Source of the DNA: Actinomycetota bacterium
Lineage (GTDB): Bacteria > Actinomycetota > Actinomycetes > Mycobacteriales > Mycobacteriaceae
Reading direction: 5' to 3'
DNA: 64,000 bases
Assembly (NCBI GenBank): GCA_018268465.1
Contig: JAFDWN010000035.1
Coordinates: 1 to 64,000 of the forward strand
Part shown: positions 45,697 through 53,615 of the stretch, piece after piece
How positions within the stretch are numbered: the first letter of the stretch is position 1
Layout: each line of letters opens with the position of its first letter
Program-made: the position numbers and the translations under genes
The notes under the pieces: generated by a model
What the model was told of the DNA's origin: nothing
Databases searched by the model: none
What the model saw: the letters and a program-made list of their open reading frames with translations, nothing else

Positions 45697-47160
45697 TCAG
45701 CGCGGCGAGCGAGTCCGGCCACCCCACCACGCCAGGACCGCCACCCACCCCGCAGCGTCCGAGGAGTCGCCCGCCCACGCGATGTAGCCGTCCGGCCGCA
45801 CGAGCACCGCGGGACCGGTGTCGGCCCGTTCGGCCTGTGCGACTCCCGCCGCGCCGACCGCCTCCGCGCCGTGCTCGCGGACCAATAGGAAATCGCCGCA
45901 ACGCTGCAGCGTGGTGATCCGGCCGTCGACGAGCGGGATCCCGTTCGCGCGGGTACCCACCGGCCTGCGGCCACGCCCGTAGCGCAGCGCGGTGCCGGCG
46001 AAGCTGCCTGCCACCGCGTCGCGGACGAGCGGTTTGCGAAGTAGTCTGGGCACCAACAGGTTCCGCAACATCACTGCCGTGCGCGGATGCAGTGTGACGG
46101 CGCGCGCCATCGCCCCCGACTGCAGCAGGACCCGCTTGCCGATCGGGTGGCGTTCGTCGTGGTAGGTATCCAGTACCGCATCGTCGGCGCCGCCGAGCAC
46201 CGCGTCGATCTTCCAGGCGAGATTGGCCGCGTCCTGGATACCGGTGTTCATCCCCTGCCCGCCCATCGGGGAGTGGACGTGGGCGGCATCGCCGGCCAGG
46301 AACACCCGGCCGTGCCGATAGCGTGTGACTTGTCTTTCGTCGCAATGGAATCGGGACGCCCAGCCGATGTCGAGCACGCCGACGTCGGTGTTCAACGCGC
46401 GGCCGAGGACGTCGACGACCTCGGCCCGCTGCACCGGTGTGCTGTCGGGAACCTGGTGGCGGCGATCCCAGACCATGGCCCGATACCACGCACCCGCCGC
46501 GTCGGCGCGGTCATAGGGTGCGAGGAATCCCAGCACGTCGCGGGTGCTGCCGACCGTCAGCGTGTCGCCCCGCGGCGGACGGGCCAGCTTGACGTCGGCG
46601 AGGACCATCGACGACAACACGGTCCGGCCGGGGAAATCCGCGCCCACCAACGTCCGCACCGTGCTGTGGGCGCCGTCGGCGCCCACGACGTAGCGAGCCC
46701 GGAAGGTGACGTGCTGCGGCGAATCGGGGTCCGGATGTGGTGCCGTGGTCACCGTGACGCCATCGGAGTCCTGGTCGAGAGCGACGACGTGCAGTCCGCG
46801 CCGGATATCGGCTCCGTGAGCCGCGGCGTAGCCGGTGAGCGCCTCGTCGACGCGCGTCTGCGGGGTGACCATGACGAAGGGGTAGCGGGAGTCCAGGTGG
46901 GTCAGATCCAGCCGGGCGCTGCCGAAGAGGGTCACTCCCGGGGCCCGGTGCGCCTGCGCCAGCAGGCCGTCGGCGAGGTCGCGGGCATCCAGCACTTCCA
47001 GCGTGCGCGCCATGGTGGCGAACGCCCGGCTGGACGGGTTGATCGTGCGCCGGCGTTCGAGCACGACGACCGACCGGCCCGCCCGCGCCAGATCGCCTGC
47101 CGCGGTCATCCCTGTCGGGCCGCCCCCCACCACCACGACGTCGACGTCATGCGTGCTCAT
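45697..47160 (-). CDS. FAD-dependent monooxygenase (PHBH/aromatic hydroxylase class)
   Basis: A 487-residue single-component flavoprotein hydroxylase. VVVVGGGPTGMTAAGDLARAG binds FAD, VGADGAHSTVR is the DG motif and VFLAGDAAHVHSPMGGQGMNTGIQDA is the GD motif of the class. A C-terminal thioredoxin-like part is present, as in phenol hydroxylase relatives. ATG 47160 overlaps the stop of the 136-aa gene upstream by four bases, so the two are coupled. With a TetR gene and paired operators just upstream, it is probably induced by its substrate or a toxic compound. Similar enzymes hydroxylate phenols, polyketides or drugs such as rifampicin. Confidence 0.9.
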   Translation of the reverse strand: MSTHDVDVVVVGGGPTGMTAAGDLARAGRSVVVLERRRTINPSSRAFATMARTLEVLDARDLADGLLAQAHRAPGVTLFGSARLDLTHLDSRYPFVMVTPQTRVDEALTGYAAAHGADIRRGLHVVALDQDSDGVTVTTAPHPDPDSPQHVTFRARYVVGADGAHSTVRTLVGADFPGRTVLSSMVLADVKLARPPRGDTLTVGSTRDVLGFLAPYDRADAAGAWYRAMVWDRRHQVPDSTPVQRAEVVDVLGRALNTDVGVLDIGWASRFHCDERQVTRYRHGRVFLAGDAAHVHSPMGGQGMNTGIQDAANLAWKIDAVLGGADDAVLDTYHDERHPIGKRVLLQSGAMARAVTLHPRTAVMLRNLLVPRLLRKPLVRDAVAGSFAGTALRYGRGRRPVGTRANGIPLVDGRITTLQRCGDFLLVREHGAEAVGAAGVAQAERADTGPAVLVRPDGYIAWAGDSSDAAGWVAVLAWWGGRTRSPR

Positions 47161-47567
47161 CGTGTGGTGCTCAGCTGCGGGTCGGGGTACCAGCGCCGGA
47201 TGTCCTGCGGGCTGGGGACGGCGGCTCTGTTGAACACGAATCGGCAGTTCGGCTGTGTCGTGTGGGCGGCGTTGACGATCGACTCGAACAGTTCGGTGTT
47301 GGCCGCGACCAGCCGCACCCCCGCGCCGATGAGGACCGCGTCGTAGCGGGTGGCCTGGAGCCACCGGCGGGCCTTGTCCACGCCCGGCGGGCCGGCGGGG
47401 ATGAGGCAGTTGTCGACGTGGTAACCCGCAGCGCGCATGGCCTCGACATTGCCGTCGTTGGCGGCCCGCAGTATCTCCGGGGACAGGCCCGGGAACCGGG
47501 CGAAGTCGGGTGAGTCGTAGTCGATCACGTCCGGGTCGAGCCCGATCTGGATGACGGTGACCGTCAT
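47157..47567 (-). CDS. Unrecognised 136-residue alpha/beta protein
   Basis: I do not recognise this family. The protein is soluble, with no signal or membrane segment. An initial beta strand, MTVTVIQIGLDPDVIDY, is followed by helices and a central strand YDAVLIGAGVRLVAA, then FESIVNAAHTTQPNCRFVFN, suggesting a small three-layer alpha/beta fold. ATG 47567 has AGGAGG eight bases before it. It is the first gene under the TetR-controlled promoter and its stop overlaps the monooxygenase start, so it is likely functionally linked, for instance as a partner or as a separate enzyme on the same compound. Confidence 0.7.
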   Translation of the reverse strand: MTVTVIQIGLDPDVIDYDSPDFARFPGLSPEILRAANDGNVEAMRAAGYHVDNCLIPAGPPGVDKARRWLQATRYDAVLIGAGVRLVAANTELFESIVNAAHTTQPNCRFVFNRAAVPSPQDIRRWYPDPQLSTTR

Positions 47568-47587
47568 ATTCCAGCCCTCCTGTCGCA

Positions 47588-47605
47588 GTTCAACAGTTGT
47601 TGAAC
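47588..47605. promoter_or_regulatory. TetR operator 1
   Basis: GTTCAACA-GT-TGTTGAAC, a perfect palindrome lying over the expected transcription start of the minus-strand operon and upstream of its ribosome site. Shares the 14-base core TCAACAGTTGTTGA with operator 2. Confidence 0.7.
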
Positions 47606-47608
47606 TCG

Positions 47609-47637
47609 AGGGTAGGCCCGGGGTCTGGTCGTGTCAA
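47609..47637 (-). promoter_or_regulatory. Promoter of the monooxygenase operon
   Basis: On the minus strand, TTGACA (47637-47632), 17-base spacer and TACCCT (47614-47609). The -35 is perfect, the -10 weak. Operator 2 overlaps the -35 and operator 1 covers the start point, so a bound TetR protein would shut it off. Confidence 0.55.
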
Positions 47638-47647
47638 CAGTTGTTGA
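47634..47647. promoter_or_regulatory. TetR operator 2
   Basis: TCAACAGTTGTTGA, the same core as operator 1, centred 44 bases from it. It overlaps the -35 of the monooxygenase promoter and lies just before TACACT (47649-47654), a possible -10 for a leaderless TetR mRNA starting at the ATG 47662. Confidence 0.68.
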
Positions 47648-47661
47648 ATACACTCTCTGCG

Positions 47662-48225
47662 ATGAGCACCAGGACGCGCGATGGCGAGGCAACCCGGGAA
47701 GCGATACTGGCCACCGCGCGGGCGCAGTTCGGCGAGAACGGTTTCGAACGCACGACCATCCGCTCCATCGCCGCGGCCGCCGGGGTGGACCCGGCGCTCG
47801 TCATGCACTATTTCGGTAACAAGGCCACGCTGTTCGCCGCCGCGGCCCGGCTCGACCTGACGTTTCCCGAGCTCACTGGAGTGGCGCCCGACCGCGTCGC
47901 CGATGTCCTGGTGCCCCTGTTCCTCGAAGTGTGGGGCCCGCACGGATCGTTCCTGCCGCTGCTGCGCGCCGCCGCGACCAACCGCGCCGCCGCGGACGCG
48001 CTGCTTGCCGTCTTCGTCGAACGCGTTGCCCCGGCGCTGACCGCGGTCACGCCCGATCGTGGCGCCGAGCGGGCGGCGTTGGTGGGCTCCCAGGTGCTCG
48101 GTATTGCGGTGGGCCGCCACATTCTCGGTGTGCCACCGCTGGTGGCCATGGATGAGGCGGCGCTGATCGGTTGGCTGCGACCGGTGATCGCGCACTATCT
48201 GAGCGGTCCCGGGCCGTCATCCTGA
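47662..48225 (+). CDS. TetR-family transcriptional regulator
   Basis: A 187-residue TetR repressor. The N-terminal helix-turn-helix (about residues 10-55) includes GFERTTIRSIAAAAGVDPALVMHYFGNKATLF; the rest is the helical ligand-binding domain. Divergent from the unknown-protein/monooxygenase operon, with two matching operators in the 94-base gap. No Shine-Dalgarno precedes ATG 47662, but a -10-like TACACT ends seven bases before it, fitting a leaderless mRNA. Probably responds to the substrate of the monooxygenase. Confidence 0.9.
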   Translation: MSTRTRDGEATREAILATARAQFGENGFERTTIRSIAAAAGVDPALVMHYFGNKATLFAAAARLDLTFPELTGVAPDRVADVLVPLFLEVWGPHGSFLPLLRAAATNRAAADALLAVFVERVAPALTAVTPDRGAERAALVGSQVLGIAVGRHILGVPPLVAMDEAALIGWLRPVIAHYLSGPGPSS

Positions 48226-48237
48226 GCCGCCGAGAGA

Positions 48238-48990
48238 TTACGAGGTCGGCTCCGCTTCGTGGTCCGGTTCGGCGGAATCGTCGCGTTGTGCGCGGCCCGG
48301 CCTGGCGCGCCAGCTGCGGTATCCGCGGTGTGCGGCGAATGCGCCGACGATGGCGGTGACGCACCACACCGCGATCGCCGAATAGACCAGGGGTGAGGTC
48401 AGATCGTCGACCGAGGCGCCCAGCGCGGTGTAGACGAACGCGCGCGGTGCCGAACCGATGAGCGCACCCACCGCCATCTGCCAGAGGGGCACACCCAATG
48501 CCCCGAAGGCATAGGAGGCCAGCGCGTCGGAGATCCCCGGGATGAATCGCTGCCCGACGACGGCCCATAACCCGCGCCGTTCGATCTGGGCATCGATGCG
48601 GTCGGCACGATGTGGACCGAGCAGCGCCCGCGCGCTGTCCCGGCCGGCGCGGCGGCCGATCAGGCTGGTGATGGTCGCGGTGCCCACCGTGGCGCCCAGC
48701 GTCGCGAGGGTGCCGACCACCGGCCCGAAGAGCACGCCGCTCGTCGCGGCCAGTAACGGACCCGGAACGAACAGCGCGCCCAGGATCGCCGAGACCACGA
48801 CGTAGGTCAGCGGCGCCACCGGTCCCGTGGCGGCCACCGCCGCGCGGACCGCGTCGAGGTCGATCACCCGTGTCACGCCGACGAGGTAGAACATCGTGAG
48901 CAGGAACGCCGCCACGAGGATCAGCCGCAGGATGTGGCTCCGCCGGCCGGTGCCGGGAGAACCGTCGTTGTCGGACATGCTGGACGCCAT
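48238..48990 (-). CDS. VTT-domain (TVP38/TMEM64, DedA-like) membrane protein
   Basis: A 250-residue membrane protein with five or six hydrophobic segments. The VTT core is visible in LFVPGPLLAATSGVLFGPVVGTL and the following GQRFIPGISDALASYAFGALG. Members are thought to move or flip lipids. The last 35 residues are charged and cytoplasmic-looking. ATG 48990 is taken; ATG 48978 is an alternative. Convergent with the TetR gene with 12 bases between. Confidence 0.87.
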   Translation of the reverse strand: MASSMSDNDGSPGTGRRSHILRLILVAAFLLTMFYLVGVTRVIDLDAVRAAVAATGPVAPLTYVVVSAILGALFVPGPLLAATSGVLFGPVVGTLATLGATVGTATITSLIGRRAGRDSARALLGPHRADRIDAQIERRGLWAVVGQRFIPGISDALASYAFGALGVPLWQMAVGALIGSAPRAFVYTALGASVDDLTSPLVYSAIAVWCVTAIVGAFAAHRGYRSWRARPGRAQRDDSAEPDHEAEPTS

Positions 48991-49446
48991 TGTCCCGCAA
49001 CGGCGCCGCGACCCCGCACCGGGGTAGCACCGCCCGTCGGTTCATGCGCGGCGAATACCGGCCTCGCACGCTCCCCTGGGGTGTGCCCTCGCGTCGCCCA
49101 GGGCATTGGTTCCCGAGCCGTATCGGCGTCCAGACCGTTTCCGGTGCAACCAGACTCGCGGGTGCAACCGGGTGACGCGTGACCGGCTCGATGCCCCGGT
49201 GGCGCCCGGAATCGACAGCGCCGGCGATGTCGGATCCCGCAGTCGACCAGACCCCGACCGGCGCGGTGTGCCACCGCCCGGGTCCGCGCCCGGTCGGCTG
49301 CAAGCCTGAAAGATGCTGTGCCACCTGTTATTAACGTGGCGATATCCCCGATGCGTCGCTCGGGTTGACCCTGACCGGTGTCGCCCGGGTAGCACGAGCG
49401 TTGCGAAACAGCACTGCCCGCCGCGACATTTTCCTATTCTCCATAT
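48991..49446. other. Intergenic region between VTT and GH16 genes
   Basis: A 456-base stretch with no convincing gene; open frames crossing it are Arg/Pro-rich and lack ribosome sites. Between divergent genes, it must hold both promoters. At 49320-49340, GCCAC and GTGGC flank an AT-rich centre (TGTTATTAAC), an operator-like arrangement. A TTGACC near 49364 has no good -10 partner. Confidence 0.5.
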
Positions 49447-50316
49447 GTGCCTGATATCGATCGACGCCGCGTGATGATGATCGCGGGCCTCGGCGTCCTG
49501 GCGGCCGCGGTCCCGGTGCCCACGGCCCACGCTCAGCCCGTGCACCCCGCCCAACCGGATGCGCCGGTCGGTCCGCTGCCCGGCCCACCGCCACCGCAGG
49601 CAGGTGGCCTCGGCGGCGTGCTCTTCGCCGACGAGTTCGACGGCCCGCCCGGCGCGCCCCCCGACTATGCCAAATGGACGGTCGCCCTGGCCCGCGAGCG
49701 GATCCGCAACCCGGTGTTCTGGGATCGGCCGGAGAACATGGGCGAGTACCGCGACGACCGCCAGAACGTATTCCTCGACGGCAACTCCAATCTCGTCATC
49801 CGCGCCACGCGCGAGGGTGACAGATACTTCGGCGGCAAGGTCATCGGCAACTGGCGCGGCGGGATCGGCACCACCTGGGAAGCCCGGGTCAAACTCGAAT
49901 GCCTCACCGCCGGGTGCTGGCCCGCGTGGTGGCTGCTCAACGACGCACCAGGCAGCGGAGGCGAGGTCGACCTCGTCGAGTGGTACGGCAACGGTGAATG
50001 GCCGTCGGGCACGACGGTGCACTCCCGGCTGGACGGCTCGACCCTGGCGACCTTCCCGATGCCCGTCGATGCGGAATGGCATGTGTGGCGTTGCCGGTGG
50101 GACGAAGCCGGCCTGCATTTCTGGAAGGACCCCGTCGACTGGGCGCCGCCCTATTTCGACGTTCCCGCATTCTCCATGCCGTCGTGGCCGTTCAACGATC
50201 CGGGTTACCAGATGTTCCCGGTGCTGAACCTCGCCGTCGCCGGTTCCGGCGGCGGCGATCCCAGCACCGGTGTCTATCCGGCGCAGATGCTCGTCGACTA
50301 CGTGCGCGTCTGGTGA
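49447..50316 (+). CDS. Secreted glycoside hydrolase family 16 protein
   Basis: A 289-residue GH16 enzyme. The N-terminus DRRRVMMIAGLGVLAAAVPVPTAHAQ looks like a Tat-type signal peptide, followed by a Pro-rich linker. The catalytic loop GEVDLVEWYG supplies nucleophile E173, D175 and acid/base E178 of the E-x-D-x2-E signature; aromatic residues line the cleft (WPAWWLLN). The family cuts beta-1,3(4)-glucans and related polymers; mycobacteria have similar predicted beta-glucanases. GTG 49447 is the start, with a weak ribosome site. Monocistronic by position. Confidence 0.9.
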   Translation: MPDIDRRRVMMIAGLGVLAAAVPVPTAHAQPVHPAQPDAPVGPLPGPPPPQAGGLGGVLFADEFDGPPGAPPDYAKWTVALARERIRNPVFWDRPENMGEYRDDRQNVFLDGNSNLVIRATREGDRYFGGKVIGNWRGGIGTTWEARVKLECLTAGCWPAWWLLNDAPGSGGEVDLVEWYGNGEWPSGTTVHSRLDGSTLATFPMPVDAEWHVWRCRWDEAGLHFWKDPVDWAPPYFDVPAFSMPSWPFNDPGYQMFPVLNLAVAGSGGGDPSTGVYPAQMLVDYVRVW

Positions 50317-50440
50317 GTGCACCTCCGCCGGCGGCGTGAGAAACGCTGCCGCCAAGAACAATCCGCCGGTCACCAGGCCGCCGATCCCGTGCGCGCACCC
50401 TCACCGCGCCCAGCCGCCGGGAGTCGGTGTGAGATGGCTC

Positions 50441-50476
50441 CCACCGCGACCGCCACCGCCACCGCCACCGCCACCA
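50441..50476. repeat. CCACCG hexamer repeat
   Basis: Six imperfect tandem copies of CCACCG (second copy CGACCG, last CCACCA) in the gap between the GH16 and csbD-like genes. Prone to slippage; no role evident. Confidence 0.6.
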
Positions 50477-50513
50477 CGAACAGGACCGCCGGCCGCGGCG
50501 ATCGCCGACCGGG

Positions 50514-50539
50514 GTTTCGAACCACGCCGAGCGAGGTAC
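50514..50539 (+). promoter_or_regulatory. SigmaF/SigmaB-like stress promoter of the CsbD-family gene
   Basis: GTTT (50514-50517, within GGGGTTT), a 16-base spacer and AGGTAC (50534-50539) fit the mycobacterial SigF pattern GTTT-N15-17-GGGTAY at all but one position. It would give a leader of about 50 bases. CsbD-type proteins are under general-stress sigma control in other bacteria. Confidence 0.45.
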
Positions 50540-50598
50540 CCGACGCACACGGTTCAGCTTCGAGCCGCACACCCCGCAATCGATCGAAGGGATGCAAC

Positions 50599-50772
50599 AT
50601 GGGTGCCGACGACAAGGCCAACAACAAGCTCGAAGACCTCGGTGGTAAGGCCAAGGAGGCGGTCGGCAAGGTGACCGGTGACAAGAGCACCGAGAACGAG
50701 GGCAAGGCCGACCAGGCGAAGGCGAACCTCAAGGATGCCGGGGAGAAGATCAAAGACGCCTTCAAGCACTGA
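50599..50772 (+). CDS. CsbD-family small stress protein
   Basis: A 57-residue, highly charged, Lys/Asp/Glu/Ala-rich protein, almost half charged residues, with the CsbD pattern ADDKANNKLEDLGGKAKEAVGK followed by DKSTENEGKADQAKANLKDAG. These are abundant hydrophilic general-stress proteins of uncertain function. ATG 50599 follows AAGGG at 50587-50591. The frame stays open upstream through the hexamer repeat, but nothing there resembles the family. A perfect hairpin follows seven bases after the stop, so it is a one-gene transcript. Confidence 0.9.
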   Translation: MGADDKANNKLEDLGGKAKEAVGKVTGDKSTENEGKADQAKANLKDAGEKIKDAFKH

Positions 50773-50778
50773 CCGGCG

Positions 50779-50808
50779 GCGGCCGCGCCGGCACCCCGGC
50801 GCGGCCGC
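50779..50808 (+). terminator. Perfect 13-bp hairpin terminator after the CsbD-family gene
   Basis: GCGGCCGCGCCGG (50779-50791) pairs without mismatch with CCGGCGCGGCCGC (50796-50808) around a 4-base CACC loop. No U-tract. The strongest hairpin I found in the window; likely ends the csbD-like transcript before the kinase gene. Confidence 0.75.
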
Positions 50809-50890
50809 AGCCCCGACAGATTCGGCAAAGGTGATGTAGCTTCAATCGACACGCCGATGCGGGGATGCCCGCTGCCGAGGAGTTTGAAAG

Positions 50891-52705
50891 GTGGATGCGA
50901 CGCCATTCGGGCACTACCAGCTGCAGGAGCTGATAGGCCGCGGCGGTATGGGAGAGGTCTACCGGGCCTATGACACCAGGACCGATAGGGTCGTCGCGCT
51001 CAAGGTACTGCCACCGCATCTCGCGCAGGACGCCACGTTCCAGCAACGCTTCCGGCGGGAGTCGCAGGCCGCCGCCGGCGTCAACGATCCCCACGTGGTC
51101 CCGATCCACGGCTTCGGGGAGATCGACGGCCGGCTCTACCTGGACATGCGGCTCATCGAGGGCCGCAACCTCGGCACCATGCTGCAGGACACGGAGAAGC
51201 CGCTGGGAGCACCGTTCGCCGTCATGGTGGTCGAACAGGTCGGTGCCGCCCTCGACGCGGCGCATAAGGCGGGGCTCGTCCACCGCGACGTCAAACCCTC
51301 GAACATCCTCGTCACCGACCGTGACTTCGTCTATCTGATCGACTTCGGGCTGGCGCGCACGGCCAGCGAAGCCGGCCTGACCACGGCGGGCAACACCCTG
51401 GGCACCCTGGCCTACATGGCCCCCGAGCGCTTCAACGCCGGGCAGAGCGACACCCGCTCCGACATCTATGCGCTGACGTGCGTCCTCTACGAATGCCTCA
51501 CCGGATCGCGGCCGTACCCTGCCGACAGCCTCGAACAGCAGATCGCCGGTCACATGGTGTCGCCGCCGCCGCGCCCATCGGCCATCGACCCGAAACTCGC
51601 GGCGTTCGACGACGTCATCGCCAAGGGCATGGCCAAGAAGCCCGAGAACCGCTACCAGTCCGCGGGTGACCTCGCCGCCGCTGCCCGCCGCGCCCTCACC
51701 GCACCGGTGCGCATCACAGGCCGTTCGCGCCACTCGGTCCACCGTGCGGGTGCCCCAACGGGACGCAGGGTCCCCCGGCGGGCCGTTCTCGCGGGCAGCG
51801 CCGCGCTGTTGCTGGTCGCCGCCAGCGCATTCGCGGCGTGGCAGTGGCGCGGCACACCGGAACGCGTCGACACCCGGCCGACGAGCCTTGCCGACACGTC
51901 GTCGACGTCGGGACCGGTGGAAGCGCCGCTCGGCGCGGTGCCGTCGATCGCTGCCACGGTGCCCGAGGACATCAGGGCGACCGGCCGGCTGGTCATCGGC
52001 GTCAACGTGCCCTACGCACCCAACGAATTCAAGGACGCCTACGGTCAGATCGTCGGATTCGACGTCGACCTCATGAATGCCGTGTCCCGCACCCTGGGAC
52101 TGGTCCCGGACTACCGCGAAACGGGTTTCGACATCATCATCCCGTCGGTGAAGGGCGGGCATTTCAACGTCGGGATGTCGTCGTTCACCGACACCGTGGC
52201 CCGAGAAGTGGACGTCGACTTCGTCACCTACTTCCAGGCGGGCACGCTATGGGCGCAGCGGCCCGGGCCACCGATCGATCCCCACAACGCCTGTGGTCTG
52301 CGGGTCGGCGTCGCCTACGGCGCCCTCCAGGAGACCGAGGAGATCCCCGACAAGAGCGCCGCCTGCGTCGCCGCCGGCCTTCCCGCCATCGACAAGGTCG
52401 TCTACCCGCATCAGGACGACGTCACCTCCGCATTGATCGCCGGTGACGTCGACGCGATGTCGGCCGATTCACCGGTGACCGGTTTCACGGTGAAAACCAG
52501 CGGAGGGGAACTCGAGGCGGCGGGGGAGGTCTTCGACACCGCCCCGTACGGCTGGCCGGTGGCCAAGGGCTCGGCGCTGGCCGAACCCCTGCGCCAAGCG
52601 CTGGAACACCTCATCGACACCGGGGAGTACCGCACCATCGCCACCATGTGGGGCGTCGAACGCGGCATGATCGACAAACCGGTGATCAACGGCGCAATCC
52701 GCTGA
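50891..52705 (+). CDS. Membrane Ser/Thr protein kinase with extracellular solute-binding (SBP_bac_3) sensor domain
   Basis: A 604-residue receptor-like kinase. The intracellular kinase domain (about 8-270) has GRGGMGEVY, Lys38, HRDVKPSN (D133) and DFG (D151), all intact. A linker with basic residues leads to a single membrane segment (about 298-317). Outside the cell, residues about 360-600 form an amino-acid-type periplasmic binding domain: RLVIGVNVPYAPNEF, GFDVDLMNAVSRTLGL, and later GDVDAMSADSPVTGF. This architecture suggests that a bound small molecule, such as an amino acid, controls phosphorylation. GTG 50891 follows GAGGAG. No transporter genes are adjacent. Confidence 0.93.
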   Translation: MDATPFGHYQLQELIGRGGMGEVYRAYDTRTDRVVALKVLPPHLAQDATFQQRFRRESQAAAGVNDPHVVPIHGFGEIDGRLYLDMRLIEGRNLGTMLQDTEKPLGAPFAVMVVEQVGAALDAAHKAGLVHRDVKPSNILVTDRDFVYLIDFGLARTASEAGLTTAGNTLGTLAYMAPERFNAGQSDTRSDIYALTCVLYECLTGSRPYPADSLEQQIAGHMVSPPPRPSAIDPKLAAFDDVIAKGMAKKPENRYQSAGDLAAAARRALTAPVRITGRSRHSVHRAGAPTGRRVPRRAVLAGSAALLLVAASAFAAWQWRGTPERVDTRPTSLADTSSTSGPVEAPLGAVPSIAATVPEDIRATGRLVIGVNVPYAPNEFKDAYGQIVGFDVDLMNAVSRTLGLVPDYRETGFDIIIPSVKGGHFNVGMSSFTDTVAREVDVDFVTYFQAGTLWAQRPGPPIDPHNACGLRVGVAYGALQETEEIPDKSAACVAAGLPAIDKVVYPHQDDVTSALIAGDVDAMSADSPVTGFTVKTSGGELEAAGEVFDTAPYGWPVAKGSALAEPLRQALEHLIDTGEYRTIATMWGVERGMIDKPVINGAIR

Positions 52706-52736
52706 ACCCCCGCATACGCCGTGCCACACTGGCCGC

Positions 52737-53504
52737 ATGGCGTTCGATGTCAGCGCCGATGCCTACGAGCGGTTCATGGGCCGCTTCTCGACGGGCCTCA
52801 GCGCCGCGTTCGCGGACTTCGCGGGCGTGGCCGACGGGGCGCACCTGCGGGTGCTCGACGTCGGGTGCGGCCCGGGCATCCTCACCGCTGAACTCGTCAG
52901 CCGAGTCGGGGCGGACCGGGTGGCCGCCGTCGACCCCATGCCCCGTTTCGTCGAGCGCGTACAGACCGCGCTGGCCGGGGTCGACGCCCGCACGCTGCCC
53001 GCCGAGGAACTGCCGTTCCACAGCGGCACCTTCGACGCGGCACTGGCGCAACTGGTGGTGCCGTTCATGACCGATCCGGTGGCCGGGGTGCGAGAGATGG
53101 GGCGGGTGTGCCGTCCCGGCGGCACCGTGGCCGCCAGCCTCTGGGACCACCTCGGCTGCCGAGGACCGGTCAGTCCCTTCTGGACGGCGGTGCGTGCGCT
53201 CGACCCCGACGTGTCCGGCGAGGACCAGCAGATCACCCAGGGGCGCAGCCACATACCCGACGTCATGGTGGCCGCGGGGTTGACCGACGTGGTCGACACC
53301 GAACTCGTGACGCGGCTGCACTTCGGCGCCTTCGACGAATGGTGGGCGCCCTACCTGCTCGGTGTCGGCCCCGCGGGCGACTATGTCGCCGGTCTGGACA
53401 ACCACGGTGTGGACGCCCTCCGCGCGGCCTGTCTGGACATCCTCGGCGCCGGCCCCTTCGACGTCGAGGCCGTCGCATGGGCGGCCCGCGGCGTGGCCGC
53501 CTGA
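52737..53504 (+). CDS. Class I SAM-dependent methyltransferase
   Basis: A 255-residue methyltransferase. The SAM motif VLDVGCGPGILTAELV is at about residues 38-53, the acidic loop AVDPMPRFVERV follows, and LPFHSGTFDAALAQLVVPFM and CRPGGTVAASLW are motifs II and III. It resembles UbiE/Methyltransf_11 proteins. No neighbour points to its substrate; it is 31 bases after the kinase stop and could be cotranscribed. Confidence 0.88.
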   Translation: MAFDVSADAYERFMGRFSTGLSAAFADFAGVADGAHLRVLDVGCGPGILTAELVSRVGADRVAAVDPMPRFVERVQTALAGVDARTLPAEELPFHSGTFDAALAQLVVPFMTDPVAGVREMGRVCRPGGTVAASLWDHLGCRGPVSPFWTAVRALDPDVSGEDQQITQGRSHIPDVMVAAGLTDVVDTELVTRLHFGAFDEWWAPYLLGVGPAGDYVAGLDNHGVDALRAACLDILGAGPFDVEAVAWAARGVAA

Positions 53505-53615
53505 CCGGAGTCCCATTGTGGTGCGGCCGGTTCGCGTGGAAGCGGCGACTGGTGCCTCGACCCCCGCCGGGTGCTTGCTGTGCGGTACGGGCCATCGGGT
53601 GGAATCATCGCCCGC

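Noticed and set aside
50511-50523. GGTTCGAAACCCC on the minus strand, resembling a tRNA T-loop
   Set aside because: The flanking bases do not pair as a T-arm and there is no acceptor, D or anticodon stem; it more likely forms part of a stress promoter.
50317-50598. Upstream extension of the CsbD-family frame through the CCACCG repeat
   Set aside because: It encodes low-complexity Thr-Ala repeats without family similarity, and the internal ATG 50599 has a proper ribosome site.
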